This document shows positions 8,880-17,668 of a stretch of DNA of 64,000 bases, in pieces. Source of the stretch: DATMNI01 sp035570275. GTDB lineage: Bacteria > Acidobacteriota > Terriglobia > Bryobacterales > Bryobacteraceae. The notes below the pieces were generated by a model. The model saw nothing but the letters and a program-made list of their open reading frames with translations. It had not been told where the DNA came from and did not search any database. A program made the translations under genes and the position numbers. Positions within the stretch are counted from its first letter, which is position 1. Every line of letters begins with the position of its first letter. Location of the stretch: the NCBI GenBank assembly GCA_035570275.1, contig DATMNI010000386.1:10685-74684 (forward strand), read 5' to 3'.

Positions 8880-11800
8880 ATGAATCGCCGCCAGTTCATC
8901 GGCAGTCTTGCGGCATGCGGCTTCGCCCGGCCGCGTCATGCCGCCGCCGCGCCCTTTCCCGTGCGCTTGCGCAAGGCCAGCCCGTTTGAGGCTCTGAGGC
9001 CGTACATCCTGCCGGGCAATGACGAATTCGCCGGTGAGAAAACCGCCATGGAGATCGCCGCCGTGCTGCACCGGCTTCCTCAAACCAAGGCCCTGCCGCT
9101 GGCGTCGGATTTCCGGGGCGGTTCGCCGTTACCGGTGCGCTACCGGGCAGTGGCCGGCGATGCCTTCGAGGCGGAGTTCGACCGGGCGGCGGGCGGCTTC
9201 GAAGCGGGCCTGCGGGCGTGGCTCTCTTCGCTCGGCAGCGTTCGCAACGCGCGCTACTTCGTGCTGCCCGGCGATACCGTTCGCTACGAGATCGAGAGCG
9301 CCCAAGCGGCGGGCCTTGAGTATCGCGTGGGTTTCTGGAAGCAGAAATGGACAGACGGCCGCCTGGTGGAATTCCAGCCGTTGCGGGAGACGCTGGTCAA
9401 GGCGGAGCGTCCGCTTTTCAGCGATGTGACCCCCGAACTGTTTGGCGCTGACCAGGGCTTCCGCGAACAACTGCTGCGGGGCATCCCTTACTGGCGCGCC
9501 CGTCTGGATTCGGCTTCGGGCATCGACATCTACGGCAGCAACGGAATCGCGGTGGGCGATATGGATGGCGACGGGCGCGACGAAGTCTACGTTTGCCAAC
9601 CCGGCGGCTTGCCGAACCGCCTTTATCAACTTCGCGACGGCGCGCTGCGGGACATCACGGAGGCTGCCGGCGTTGGGCTGCTGGATGACACTTCATGCGC
9701 GCTGTTTCTGGATCTGCGAAACAGCGGCCGGCAGGATCTGGTGGTGCTGCGCGCGGCCGGCCCGGTTCTCTTCCTCAACCAGGGAGACGGGACGTTTGCG
9801 CTCAAGCCCGGCGCCTTCCACTTTCACGCTGCGCCGCAAGGCAGTTTCACCGGAATGTCGGCCGGCGACTACGATCGCGATGGCCGCGTGGACCTCTACC
9901 TGTGCACCTATACGTACTTTCAGAGCGAGGATCAGTACCGGTATCCGGTTCCCTACCACGACGCCCAGAACGGACCGCCGAACTTCCTGTTTCGCAATCA
10001 GGTAGCGGCCGACGGTTCCGTAACCTTTGAGGACGTGACCGAATCCACCGGGCTCAACGAAAACAACAATCGTTTCAGCTTCGCGCCGGCCTGGTGCGAC
10101 TACGATGGCGACGGCTGGCCCGACCTTTACGTAGCCAACGATTTCGGACGGCACAACCTCTACAAAAACAGCGGCGGACATTTTCAGGACGTGGCGCGGC
10201 AGGCGGGCGTCGAAGACCTTGGACCCGGTATGAGCGCGGCCTGGTTCGATTACGATGGCGACGGCCGGCCGGATCTGTACGTCTCCAACATGTGGAGCGA
10301 CGCCGGCCAGCGGGTGACCCGGGACGCGGCCTTCCGTCCGGCCGGTGGCGCGGGACTGCGCGAAGCCTACCGCCGCCACACAAAAGGCAATTCGCTGTAC
10401 CGGAACCGCGGCGACGGGACGTTCGCGGATACTGGAGCCGCGCAGGGCGTGGAAATGGGCCGCTGGGCGTGGAGCGCCGACGCGCACGATTTCGACAACG
10501 ATGGCTCTCCGGAAATCTACATCACCTGCGGCATGCTGACCGGCCCGGACGAAACCGACCTGATGAGTTTCTTCTGGCGGCAAGTGGTGGCGAAGTCGCC
10601 CACGGTGGCGGAGCGGTCGGATGGGTATGAGAACGGATGGAATGCCATCAACCAGTTCATCCGTGAAGATTATAGCTGGAGCGGCCGGGAGCCCAACGTT
10701 TTCTATGCCCGCCGCGGCGATTCTGACGCGGGCAACGGCCGCTACTTTGATTTCTCAGGAGTGAGCGGCCTGAATTGCGCGCTGGACAGCCGCGCCTTTG
10801 CGGTGACCGATCTGGATGGCGATGGCAACCTCGATCTGCTGCTGAAGAGCCGCCTCGGGCCGCAAGTGAAGGCCTTTCGCAATGAATGCGGCACGGGCCG
10901 CCAGTCGATGGCGATCCGTTTGACGGGCACAAAGTCGAACCGCGACGCCATCGGCGCGCGCGTGGAAGTGGACGGCGTGGTCAAGTTTCTGCAGGCCGGC
11001 TCCGGGTACGTTTCGCAAAATACCAAGGTGCTCCACTTCGGGCTGGGCCAGGCGGCCGAGGCGAGCCACGTGCGGATTCTGTGGCCCTCGGGCATACGGC
11101 AGGAGTTTCACAGCCTCGCTGCCGGTTTCCGGTACGACATTACCGAAAGCGCCGCGGAGGTGCGGAAGCAGGCGTTTCGGGCGCGCGGCCCATCGGCACC
11201 CGCAAAGGCCGCGGGCGTAATGGTGGCCGATAAGTTGGCGGCCGACAAGCTGGTGGCCGATAAGCTGGCGGCTGACAATCAGCCGCGAACTCACGACACC
11301 TGGCTGCTGGAACCGGTGCCGCTGCCCGACAAGCGCCAAGGGCCGGGCCTGCTCTATATCGGCGATGGCGGCAGGCCGAACCTGACCACCAACATCGACG
11401 TGGTTGACTTGACGCGCGAGAAGGCGGAGGTGGCCGCGAGCTATGCGCTGTTCCGGCGATACCTGCTGGACTGGCGCACCGCGCTGAGCTTGCCGCTGGT
11501 GCTGCTGATCGATGAGGCCAGCCGCGTCCACAAGCTCTACGCGGTTCCGCCCGATGCAAATTTGCCGGACGCCGCCACACTGGCCGCCGACCTCACGCGG
11601 ATGCGCGAGGCCAATCGCCAGGCGCTGGCCCTACCCTTCCGCGGAGACTATCTCGACTTGCCGCGGCGCAACTATTTCAAGCTGGGCGCGGCTTTCTACT
11701 GGGCGGGATATCCCGAACAGGCGCTGCCTTACCTGGAGGAAGTGGTCCGCCAGGCGCCCGGGAATGACAAGGCGCTGAATGCCATCGGCCAGATTCATCT

Positions 11801-12419
11801 CGATGCCGGCCGGTTGCCGCAGGCGCGTTCTTTCCTGGAACGCGCGGTGGCCGCCAATCCGCGTCTGGGTGAGGCGTGGAACAATCTGGGAGGCGTCGAA
11901 TCGGGCGCCGGCAATCTGCCGACCGCCTTGAAGCACTACCAGCGCGCGGCGGAATTGCTGCCGCAATCGGCGTATCCGCTGGTGAACGCGGGTGAGGTGC
12001 AGGCCCAAATGGGCGACGCCGCAGCCGCCGGAAAATTGTTCCGGCGCGCCATGGAAGTGGACCCCAAAGACCCCGAGGCCCCCAATCAACTCGGGCTTCT
12101 AGCGGGCCGCGAGCACCGCAACAGCGAGGCCAGGGAATGGTTTCAGCGCGCCATCACGCTGCAGGGCGACCATGCTGGCGCTATCAACAACCTGGGAGTA
12201 TTATATGTGCAAATGGGACAGGCGAACGATGCCATCGCCGCGTTCGAATATGGCATCCGCATGGCCCCGCAGGATGAGCTGATGTACATGAACCTCGGAA
12301 GAGTCTACGTAACGCAGGGCGACCGCGCCAAGGCCCGTGAAGTGATGCTGCGGCTGCTCAGGCAACAGCCGGACAGCACGGTGGCGGCCAAGGCGCTGCA
12401 CGAACTGGAGGTCCGATGA
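8880..12419 (+). CDS. CRTAC1-family protein fused to TPR repeats (FG-GAP/VCBS + ASPIC/UnbV + TPR)
   Basis: Start ATG 8880 lies two bases after the previous stop and gives a Tat-like leader (MNRRQFIGSLAACGFARPRH); the longer upstream frame is an artefact. The 1,179-residue protein contains calcium-binding FG-GAP/VCBS repeats (GDMDGDGRDEVY, GDYDRDGRVDLYL, CDYDGDGWPDLYV, FDYDGDGRPDLYV), then an ASPIC/UnbV domain (about residues 680-750), a linker, and C-terminal TPRs (about 950-1,179). The linker VADKL-AADKL-VADKL-AADN is encoded by 15-bp tandem duplications at 11223-11279. FG-GAP propellers are usually secreted and act in adhesion or binding. The fusion to TPRs suggests it scaffolds an exported complex. 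It overlaps the next gene by ATGA. Confidence 0.82.
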   Translation: MNRRQFIGSLAACGFARPRHAAAAPFPVRLRKASPFEALRPYILPGNDEFAGEKTAMEIAAVLHRLPQTKALPLASDFRGGSPLPVRYRAVAGDAFEAEFDRAAGGFEAGLRAWLSSLGSVRNARYFVLPGDTVRYEIESAQAAGLEYRVGFWKQKWTDGRLVEFQPLRETLVKAERPLFSDVTPELFGADQGFREQLLRGIPYWRARLDSASGIDIYGSNGIAVGDMDGDGRDEVYVCQPGGLPNRLYQLRDGALRDITEAAGVGLLDDTSCALFLDLRNSGRQDLVVLRAAGPVLFLNQGDGTFALKPGAFHFHAAPQGSFTGMSAGDYDRDGRVDLYLCTYTYFQSEDQYRYPVPYHDAQNGPPNFLFRNQVAADGSVTFEDVTESTGLNENNNRFSFAPAWCDYDGDGWPDLYVANDFGRHNLYKNSGGHFQDVARQAGVEDLGPGMSAAWFDYDGDGRPDLYVSNMWSDAGQRVTRDAAFRPAGGAGLREAYRRHTKGNSLYRNRGDGTFADTGAAQGVEMGRWAWSADAHDFDNDGSPEIYITCGMLTGPDETDLMSFFWRQVVAKSPTVAERSDGYENGWNAINQFIREDYSWSGREPNVFYARRGDSDAGNGRYFDFSGVSGLNCALDSRAFAVTDLDGDGNLDLLLKSRLGPQVKAFRNECGTGRQSMAIRLTGTKSNRDAIGARVEVDGVVKFLQAGSGYVSQNTKVLHFGLGQAAEASHVRILWPSGIRQEFHSLAAGFRYDITESAAEVRKQAFRARGPSAPAKAAGVMVADKLAADKLVADKLAADNQPRTHDTWLLEPVPLPDKRQGPGLLYIGDGGRPNLTTNIDVVDLTREKAEVAASYALFRRYLLDWRTALSLPLVLLIDEASRVHKLYAVPPDANLPDAATLAADLTRMREANRQALALPFRGDYLDLPRRNYFKLGAAFYWAGYPEQALPYLEEVVRQAPGNDKALNAIGQIHLDAGRLPQARSFLERAVAANPRLGEAWNNLGGVESGAGNLPTALKHYQRAAELLPQSAYPLVNAGEVQAQMGDAAAAGKLFRRAMEVDPKDPEAPNQLGLLAGREHRNSEAREWFQRAITLQGDHAGAINNLGVLYVQMGQANDAIAAFEYGIRMAPQDELMYMNLGRVYVTQGDRAKAREVMLRLLRQQPDSTVAAKALHELEVR
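11223..11279 (+). repeat. 15-bp in-frame tandem duplication
   Basis: Four near-identical 15-bp units encode alternating VADKL and AADKL pentapeptides in the linker of the CRTAC1-TPR protein. The frame is kept. Confidence 0.8.
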
Positions 12420-12658
12420 CCAGGGTGTTGGTGCTGGCGCTGTGGTTGGCGTTGGACCAGCGCACCAGCTTGCTGGTTGAGCAGATTACGCTCTCGGGGC
12501 AAGCCGTCGAACTGGCCACGCCGGCGTCGGAACGCCTCGGCCCGCCGGCCCGGATTGCGCCGGGAGCGCCGCCGCTACTGGGCTTTCGGGTGATGGAAGG
12601 CAAGCTGCGCCACCGTTTCGGCGATCTGGACCTGGTGATGGACGATGCCGGGCATTAG
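12416..12658 (+). CDS. Small exported protein of unknown function
   Basis: This 80-residue frame starts by ATGA overlap with the CRTAC1-TPR gene and ends inside the start region of the next TPR gene. It begins MTRVLVLALWLALDQRTS, a plausible short signal peptide or membrane anchor, and then has no recognisable domain. Coupled start and stop positions argue that it is translated. It could also be a fortuitous frame, since only 80 residues are available. Confidence 0.45.
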   Translation: MTRVLVLALWLALDQRTSLLVEQITLSGQAVELATPASERLGPPARIAPGAPPLLGFRVMEGKLRHRFGDLDLVMDDAGH

Positions 12659-13730
12659 GCGGCAAACCACTCCCTCACGGTCGAGCGACAAGTCGTGGCT
12701 CCGTTTGGTTTTGCTTTTCGCGGTGCCGCTGCTCCACGGGCAAAGCACCGCCGACGCCGTCGAGGCCTTTCACAAAGGCCAGTATGCGCAGGCGCGCCAG
12801 ATGCTGGAGAAGATCGCCGCCGCGTCGCCGAACGATGGTGCGACGCAAAACGGCGTGGCGCGAACGTTTCTCGGTTTGAGCCGTGCGGCCACCGGCGATT
12901 GCGATGCGGCCCGCGGCGATCTCCAACAGCAATTCAACACCAATCCGGAGGCTGGGCTGCGGCGGTTGGCCGGCATCGCGCTGGTACAGTGCGACCTCTC
13001 CCAAAACCGGCTCCCCGAAGCGTTGCCCGTGTTGGATAAACTCCAGAAGAGCTTTCCGGACGATGCCGACGTCCTTTATGAAACCGCCCGGGTCCACATG
13101 AAGGCCTGGAACGACGCGGTTTTCCAGATGTACCAGAAAGCGCCCGCTTCGTACCGCGTCAATCAGCTCTCGGGCGAGATCTTCGAGATCCAGGGGCGCT
13201 TCCAGGACGCGGCGGCAGAGTACCGCAAGGCGATTCAAAAGAATCCGGCGGCGCTGAATCTGCACTTCAGGCTGGGACGCGCGCTGCTGCTGGAATCGCA
13301 CGACGCGGCCAATTTGCGCGAAGCCCGCAAGCAGTTCGAGGCGGAACTGGCGCTGAACCCCGGCGACGCGGTGGCGGAGTATCAGGTGGGGCAGACTCTT
13401 CTGGCCGATCAGAATGCGGCCGGTGCCGCGGCCCATTTCGACAAGGCGGTTTCGCTCAATCCGGAGTTCCCCGAAGCGCTGGTGGCACTAGCCAAAACCA
13501 GGTCCGACGCCAGGAAGTACGGCGAGGCGATTGGCCTGCTGGAGCGCGCGGTCAAGCTTCAACCGGCCAGCGAATCGGCCCACTACAGCCTGATGCTGGC
13601 CTATCGCAATGCCGGCAGGGCCGCGGAGGCGCAGCGCGAGAAGGCGATATTCGACAAGCTGAACCGGCCGCCCGAAGGGGAGTTCACCGAGTTTCTCAAG
13701 AGACTGGGGGACAAGGCGCCGAAGCAGTGA
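12645..13730 (+). CDS. Exported TPR-repeat protein with repeat-derived N-terminus
   Basis: The 361-residue product has a hydrophobic leader (LRLVLLFAVPLLHGQS) followed by TPRs (AVEAFHKGQYAQARQMLEKI, RFQDAAAEYRKAIQKNP, KYGEAIGLLERAVKLQP). The 18 residues before the leader (TTPSRSSDKSW and neighbours) are encoded by a palindromic repeat at 12667-12702, so the original start was probably displaced by repeat insertion. Its stop overlaps the GTG of the following CRTAC1 gene (GTGA), so the two are translationally coupled. A scaffold role with the CRTAC1 proteins is inferred. Confidence 0.8.
   Translation: MPGIRRQTTPSRSSDKSWLRLVLLFAVPLLHGQSTADAVEAFHKGQYAQARQMLEKIAAASPNDGATQNGVARTFLGLSRAATGDCDAARGDLQQQFNTNPEAGLRRLAGIALVQCDLSQNRLPEALPVLDKLQKSFPDDADVLYETARVHMKAWNDAVFQMYQKAPASYRVNQLSGEIFEIQGRFQDAAAEYRKAIQKNPAALNLHFRLGRALLLESHDAANLREARKQFEAELALNPGDAVAEYQVGQTLLADQNAAGAAAHFDKAVSLNPEFPEALVALAKTRSDARKYGEAIGLLERAVKLQPASESAHYSLMLAYRNAGRAAEAQREKAIFDKLNRPPEGEFTEFLKRLGDKAPKQ
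12667..12702. repeat. Palindromic element, family C copy 2 (partial)
   Basis: The segment with ACTCCCTCACGGTCGAGCG then TCGTGGCTCCG matches one arm of the elements at 101-224 and 20152-20277. It lies inside the 5' codons of a TPR gene and is translated as part of its N-terminus. Confidence 0.6.
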
Positions 13731-15382
13731 GACCGCTGGTTGTGGGTTGTTGGTTAGTGGTTGTGGTTTCCGGGCTGCTGCTGTTTGCAGGCGGCCCTTA
13801 CACCCCGCGGTTCCAAAACGTCGCTGCCGGCGCCGGACTGACCAGGCCGTTTCCCAACGGCGGTGAAAAGTCCAAGCAATTCATTCTGGAAACCACCGGC
13901 AGCGGCGCTGCCTTCCTGGATTACGATAACGATGGCCTGCCCGACATCTTCCTGGTCTCGGGCGAGGGCGGCCTCAGCCGTCTGTACCACAACGATGGCC
14001 AGGGCCGCTTCACCGACGTCACGGCGAAGATGGGGCTCACGAGCGCGTCCGGCTGGGGCCAAGGTGTGTGCGCGGCCGACTACGACAACGACGGCTTCAT
14101 CGACCTGTTCGTCACTTACTGGGGCCAGAACCGCCTCTACCGCAACATGGGCGGCCAGCGTTTTGAGGACGTCACCGAGCGCGCAGGCCTCAAGCAGGAC
14201 CGGGTCCGCTACAACACCGGCTGCGCGTTTCTGGACTACGACCGCGATGGGCACGCCGACCTCTTCGTGGCCAATTACCTGAAGTTCGACCCGCGGACCA
14301 CGCCCAAGCCCGGCGAGAACCCCTATTGCTGGTACCGCGGCCTGCCCGTGAGTTGCGGCCCGCGCGGCCTTCCGTTCGACCGCAACATTCTCTACCACAA
14401 CAACGGGGACGGCACCTTCACCGATGTTTCGGCCGCTTCCGGCATCGCCCGGCCGGACCAGAACTATGCGCTGGGAGTGCTGACCGGCGATTTCAACAAC
14501 GACGGCCTGGTGGACATCTACGTGGCCTGCGACCAGACGCCCTCGCTGCTCTACATCAATCAGGGCAACGGCAAGTTCACCGAAGAGGCCGTGCTGCGCG
14601 GCGTGGCCTTCGACGAAAACGGCAAAGCCATGTCGGGAATGGGCGCCACCGCGGGCGACTATGACGGCGACGGATGGCTCGACATCTTTCGCAGCAATTT
14701 TTCCGACGAGCGCGAGACGCTCTACCACAACCGCGGCGCGGGCGAGTTCGACGATGCCACCGTGGCCGCCGGCATTTCGCGCAACACCCGCTACGTGGGC
14801 TGGGGTTGCGGCTTCTTCGATTTTGATAACGATGGATTCCAGGACCTGCTGCTGGTCAACGGCCACGCCTTCCCGGAAGTGGAGAAGTTGGGGATCGACA
14901 TTCGCTACAAGGACCGCGCCATCCTGTATCGCAATCTGGGCGGCGGGAAGTTCGCGGACGTCTCCCTAAGCGCCGGCCCCGGATTGCTGGAACGTCACTC
15001 CGCCCGTGGCGCTGCATTCGGCGACTATGACAACGATGGCACGATCGAAGTGCTCATCAACAATCAAAACGAGCCGCCGTCGTTGCTCAAACAGGCGGTG
15101 CGGCCGCCAAACCACTGGATCCTGCTTAAGCTGGCCGGCACGCGGTCAAACCGCAGCGGACTTGGGGCTAAGGTGCGGTTGACCGCGGGAGGCCGCACGC
15201 AGTTCGACGAAGTCCGGAGCGGCGGCAGCTACCTGTCCCACAACGATCTCCGCCTGCACTTCGGCCTGGGAACGGCGCAGCGCGCGGAGCGCATCGAAGT
15301 GGAGTGGCCTTCGGGAGCCCGCCAAACGCTGCGCGATGTCGCAGCCGACGCCGTGGTGACGATCGAGGAACCCCAGCGCTAA
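13727..15382 (+). CDS. CRTAC1-family protein (FG-GAP + ASPIC/UnbV)
   Basis: GTG 13727 overlaps the upstream stop and gives a signal peptide (MRPLVVGCWLVVVVSGLLLFAGG). The 551-residue protein carries at least five FG-GAP/VCBS calcium-binding repeats (DYDNDGLPDIFLV, DYDNDGFIDLFVT, DYDRDGHADLFVA, DFNNDGLVDIYVA, DYDGDGWLDIFRS) and ends with an ASPIC/UnbV domain (ILLKLAGTRSNRSGLGAKVRL to about residue 545). It is a compact paralogue of the CRTAC1-TPR fusion upstream. It closes the operon; a convergent gene follows. The biochemical role of bacterial CRTAC1 proteins is not established. Confidence 0.88.
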   Translation: MRPLVVGCWLVVVVSGLLLFAGGPYTPRFQNVAAGAGLTRPFPNGGEKSKQFILETTGSGAAFLDYDNDGLPDIFLVSGEGGLSRLYHNDGQGRFTDVTAKMGLTSASGWGQGVCAADYDNDGFIDLFVTYWGQNRLYRNMGGQRFEDVTERAGLKQDRVRYNTGCAFLDYDRDGHADLFVANYLKFDPRTTPKPGENPYCWYRGLPVSCGPRGLPFDRNILYHNNGDGTFTDVSAASGIARPDQNYALGVLTGDFNNDGLVDIYVACDQTPSLLYINQGNGKFTEEAVLRGVAFDENGKAMSGMGATAGDYDGDGWLDIFRSNFSDERETLYHNRGAGEFDDATVAAGISRNTRYVGWGCGFFDFDNDGFQDLLLVNGHAFPEVEKLGIDIRYKDRAILYRNLGGGKFADVSLSAGPGLLERHSARGAAFGDYDNDGTIEVLINNQNEPPSLLKQAVRPPNHWILLKLAGTRSNRSGLGAKVRLTAGGRTQFDEVRSGGSYLSHNDLRLHFGLGTAQRAERIEVEWPSGARQTLRDVAADAVVTIEEPQR

Positions 15383-15407
15383 GTAGGTAGGTAGCGGCGT
15401 GGCGGGC

Positions 15408-15896
15408 CTACCGCGCGTTCGCAGAACTCCCCGCAATCAGGCGGGCCCGTTCAGCCTGAGTCCACTGAAAGATGGCGTTCACGTCGGCTGCCGAGAGGCT
15501 GGCATGGCGATGGATCAGAGTGTAATAGGGCAGCGGCATGTCGCCGTCTTTGACCTGATTGGCGATTTCCGAGAGGCTCCTTTCCCGGCGCACCAGAGGG
15601 TAATCGTTCCAGCGGGACAGGTTCAGATGCCGCCGGCCCCGCGCGACATCGCTCTGAACCAACCACGAGACCGGCCCAACATAGCTGTACCAGGGATAGA
15701 CCGTGCGTTCGGTATGGCAATCGCCGCAGGATCTTTCAAAGAGGGACAGCAACTTGGGATCGATACTCGCACCCGCCAGAAGCGGCCGGCCGGCGTCACC
15801 GGATTGGTCGGGCGGAGTCAGCACCGAGGCCACGGCCAGCAGGCCCACCAGAGAAATCGAAAGGATGCCAAGCCGTTTCTTTAACCGAGCTTCCAT
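15408..15896 (-). CDS. Haem-binding domain protein (monohaem, membrane-anchored)
   Basis: The 162-residue protein has an N-terminal membrane or signal segment (LGILSISLVGLLAVASVL) and a single c-type haem motif CGDCH near residue 57, followed by TERTVYPWYSYVGPVSWLV and RHLNLSRWNDYP. This pattern matches the Haem_bd family (PF14376) of periplasmic monohaem proteins. Its start region is a triplicated 19-20-bp unit, so three near-identical ATGGAAGCT starts lie in a row; I choose the one giving the open frame. It converges on the CRTAC1 operon and is probably transcribed alone. Confidence 0.85.
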   Translation of the reverse strand: MEARLKKRLGILSISLVGLLAVASVLTPPDQSGDAGRPLLAGASIDPKLLSLFERSCGDCHTERTVYPWYSYVGPVSWLVQSDVARGRRHLNLSRWNDYPLVRRERSLSEIANQVKDGDMPLPYYTLIHRHASLSAADVNAIFQWTQAERARLIAGSSANAR

Positions 15897-15936
15897 TTGT
15901 CTAACCGAGCTTCCATTTCTTTACCAAGCTTCCATG
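15878..15936. repeat. Triplicated start-codon region (19-20-bp units)
   Basis: On the minus strand the unit ATGGAAGCTYGGTWAAGAAA occurs three times with ATGs at 15896, 15916 and 15935. The two upstream copies run into stop codons almost at once. The array multiplies the initiation site of the haem-binding gene. Confidence 0.75.
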
Positions 15937-16054
15937 CTTCCAGAATAGCGGTCAATCGACCGGACAGATCTCAGTCTCTTAAACCCCAAAAACTAGCATA
16001 AGGGCCTCCTTAAACCCCAAAACCTTGCGCTACCATAGTTCAGGAACCCTCCAC

Positions 16055-17611
16055 ATGCCCGATTTCTCGGCGATGTCCGAAGTCTTCGTCTCCAGTGCGG
16101 ACATCGCCGAGGCCGTCTCGCGCGCGGTGAAAAGCGGAAAACTACGCAAACTCGGCTCGCGCCTCTACACTCGCAACTTTACAGATCCGCCGGAGCTGAT
16201 TGTGCGGCGCAATCTGTGGCCGCTGGTGGCCGCCTATGTGCCCGGCGCCCTCATCGCCGACCGCACGGCGATTGAGAATCGGCCGGCGTCCGACGGTTCG
16301 GTCTTTCTGATCGCCGGCCACAAACGCGCCGTCCGCCTGCCCGGAATCATTTTGCGCCCCCGCAAGGGACCGCCGGCCCTGGCGAGCGACCCTCCCTTTA
16401 TTGGGGGCTTGCGCATTTCATCCAGGGCCCGCGCTTTTCTGGAGAACATGCGAAGCTCGCGCAGCCGCAATGGCGAGCCGCGGACTCTGTCGAAAAGCGA
16501 GATCGAGGAACGTCTGGAAGAGACGCTCCGCCACGGCGGCGAACCGGGCATCCTGCGTTTGCGCGACGAGGCCCGCCAAGCCGCCAGGCAACTTGGATTG
16601 CTGGATGAGTTCAAGCGCCTCGACGGCCTGATCGGAACCTTGCTAGGCACCCGGCTTGGCGCCCGCGCTACGCCTCTGGAATCGCCTGTGGCGATGGCTC
16701 GCGTCGCCGGCCTGCCTTACGATCCGCAACGCCTGGAGCTCTTGCAGCGTCTCCACGCCGAGTTGGCTGGCGCCGCGCCGGTCACTCGCCTGGCGCGCCC
16801 CACCGACGGTTTGGCCCTGCCCTTCTTCGAAGCCTATTTTTCCAACTTCATCGAAGGCACCGAGTTCGCCGTCGATGAGGCCGCCGATATTATCTTCCGG
16901 GGGCATATCCCGAAGGCCCGTCCTGAGGACGCACACGACATTCTGGGCACGTGGAAGGTGGCGTCCAACAAGGCCGAGATGTCGCGCATCCCGCGGAACT
17001 TTGAGGAACTGACCAGCCTGCTGAAGAGCCGCCACGCCCGCATCATGGAGGGGCGTGCCGGCAAAGCCCCTGGAAGATTCAAGACCGAGCGAAATCGCGC
17101 CGGTGCGACGCTTTTTGTCGAGCCGGGTCTGGTGGAGGGGACCCTCGCCAAAGGCTTCGAAATCTATCGGAGCCTCTCGGCCCCTTTGCATCGCGCCATC
17201 TTCATGATGTTCCTGGTGGCCGAAGTTCATCCCTTCGCGGATGGTAACGGGCGCGCCGCCCGCCTGATGATGAACGCGGAACTGGTGGCCGCCGCCGAGA
17301 GCCGGATCATCGTGCCCACGGTTTATCGCAACAACTATCTGATGGCGCTGAAGGCCCTTTCGCAGAACGGAATCACGGGAGCTTTGGTTCGCGCGCTCGA
17401 TTTCGCGCAGCGTTATACCGCGTCCATCGATTTTGCGGATCTGGCGCGGGCGCGATTCATCCTGGACCGCACCAACGCCTTCGCCGACCCCAACGAAGCC
17501 GAAGCCGCCGGCATCCGTCTGGTCCTGCCGACGCCAGACATGCTCGCGGATGCCGAACAGTTCGGGGCACCCGAAATGCCACCGTCTTCAAAACCACCGT
17601 CTTCGACTTAG
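16055..17611 (+). CDS. Fic-domain protein with AbiEi-like N-terminal region
   Basis: I use ATG 16055; a TTG at 16025 would add ten residues. The roughly 518-residue protein has an N-terminal winged-helix region resembling AbiEi antitoxins (SSADIAEAVSRAVKSGKLRK, SRLYTRN). A C-terminal Fic domain carries the complete catalytic motif HPFADGNGRAAR (histidine about residue 392). SNFIEG (about residues 263-268) fits the S/T-x3-E-G/N inhibitory helix placed before the Fic core, so it should be a class II self-inhibited AMP-transferase (AMPylase). Such enzymes modify target proteins with AMP. It stands alone, with a short leader that contains two copies of CTTAAACCCCAAAA (15978-16024). Target unknown. 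Confidence 0.88.
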   Translation: MPDFSAMSEVFVSSADIAEAVSRAVKSGKLRKLGSRLYTRNFTDPPELIVRRNLWPLVAAYVPGALIADRTAIENRPASDGSVFLIAGHKRAVRLPGIILRPRKGPPALASDPPFIGGLRISSRARAFLENMRSSRSRNGEPRTLSKSEIEERLEETLRHGGEPGILRLRDEARQAARQLGLLDEFKRLDGLIGTLLGTRLGARATPLESPVAMARVAGLPYDPQRLELLQRLHAELAGAAPVTRLARPTDGLALPFFEAYFSNFIEGTEFAVDEAADIIFRGHIPKARPEDAHDILGTWKVASNKAEMSRIPRNFEELTSLLKSRHARIMEGRAGKAPGRFKTERNRAGATLFVEPGLVEGTLAKGFEIYRSLSAPLHRAIFMMFLVAEVHPFADGNGRAARLMMNAELVAAAESRIIVPTVYRNNYLMALKALSQNGITGALVRALDFAQRYTASIDFADLARARFILDRTNAFADPNEAEAAGIRLVLPTPDMLADAEQFGAPEMPPSSKPPSST

Positions 17612-17668
17612 GCGCCGCCGCTTGGGGCTCTGCTCGATTTTTCGCGCGAAAAGGCCGCCGGCGCCGCC

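Noticed and set aside
13754..14866. 370-residue minus-strand open frame
   Set aside because: It is antisense to the CRTAC1 gene, and its repeated Val/Ile/Ala-rich pattern merely mirrors the FG-GAP repeats. High GC content produces such shadows.
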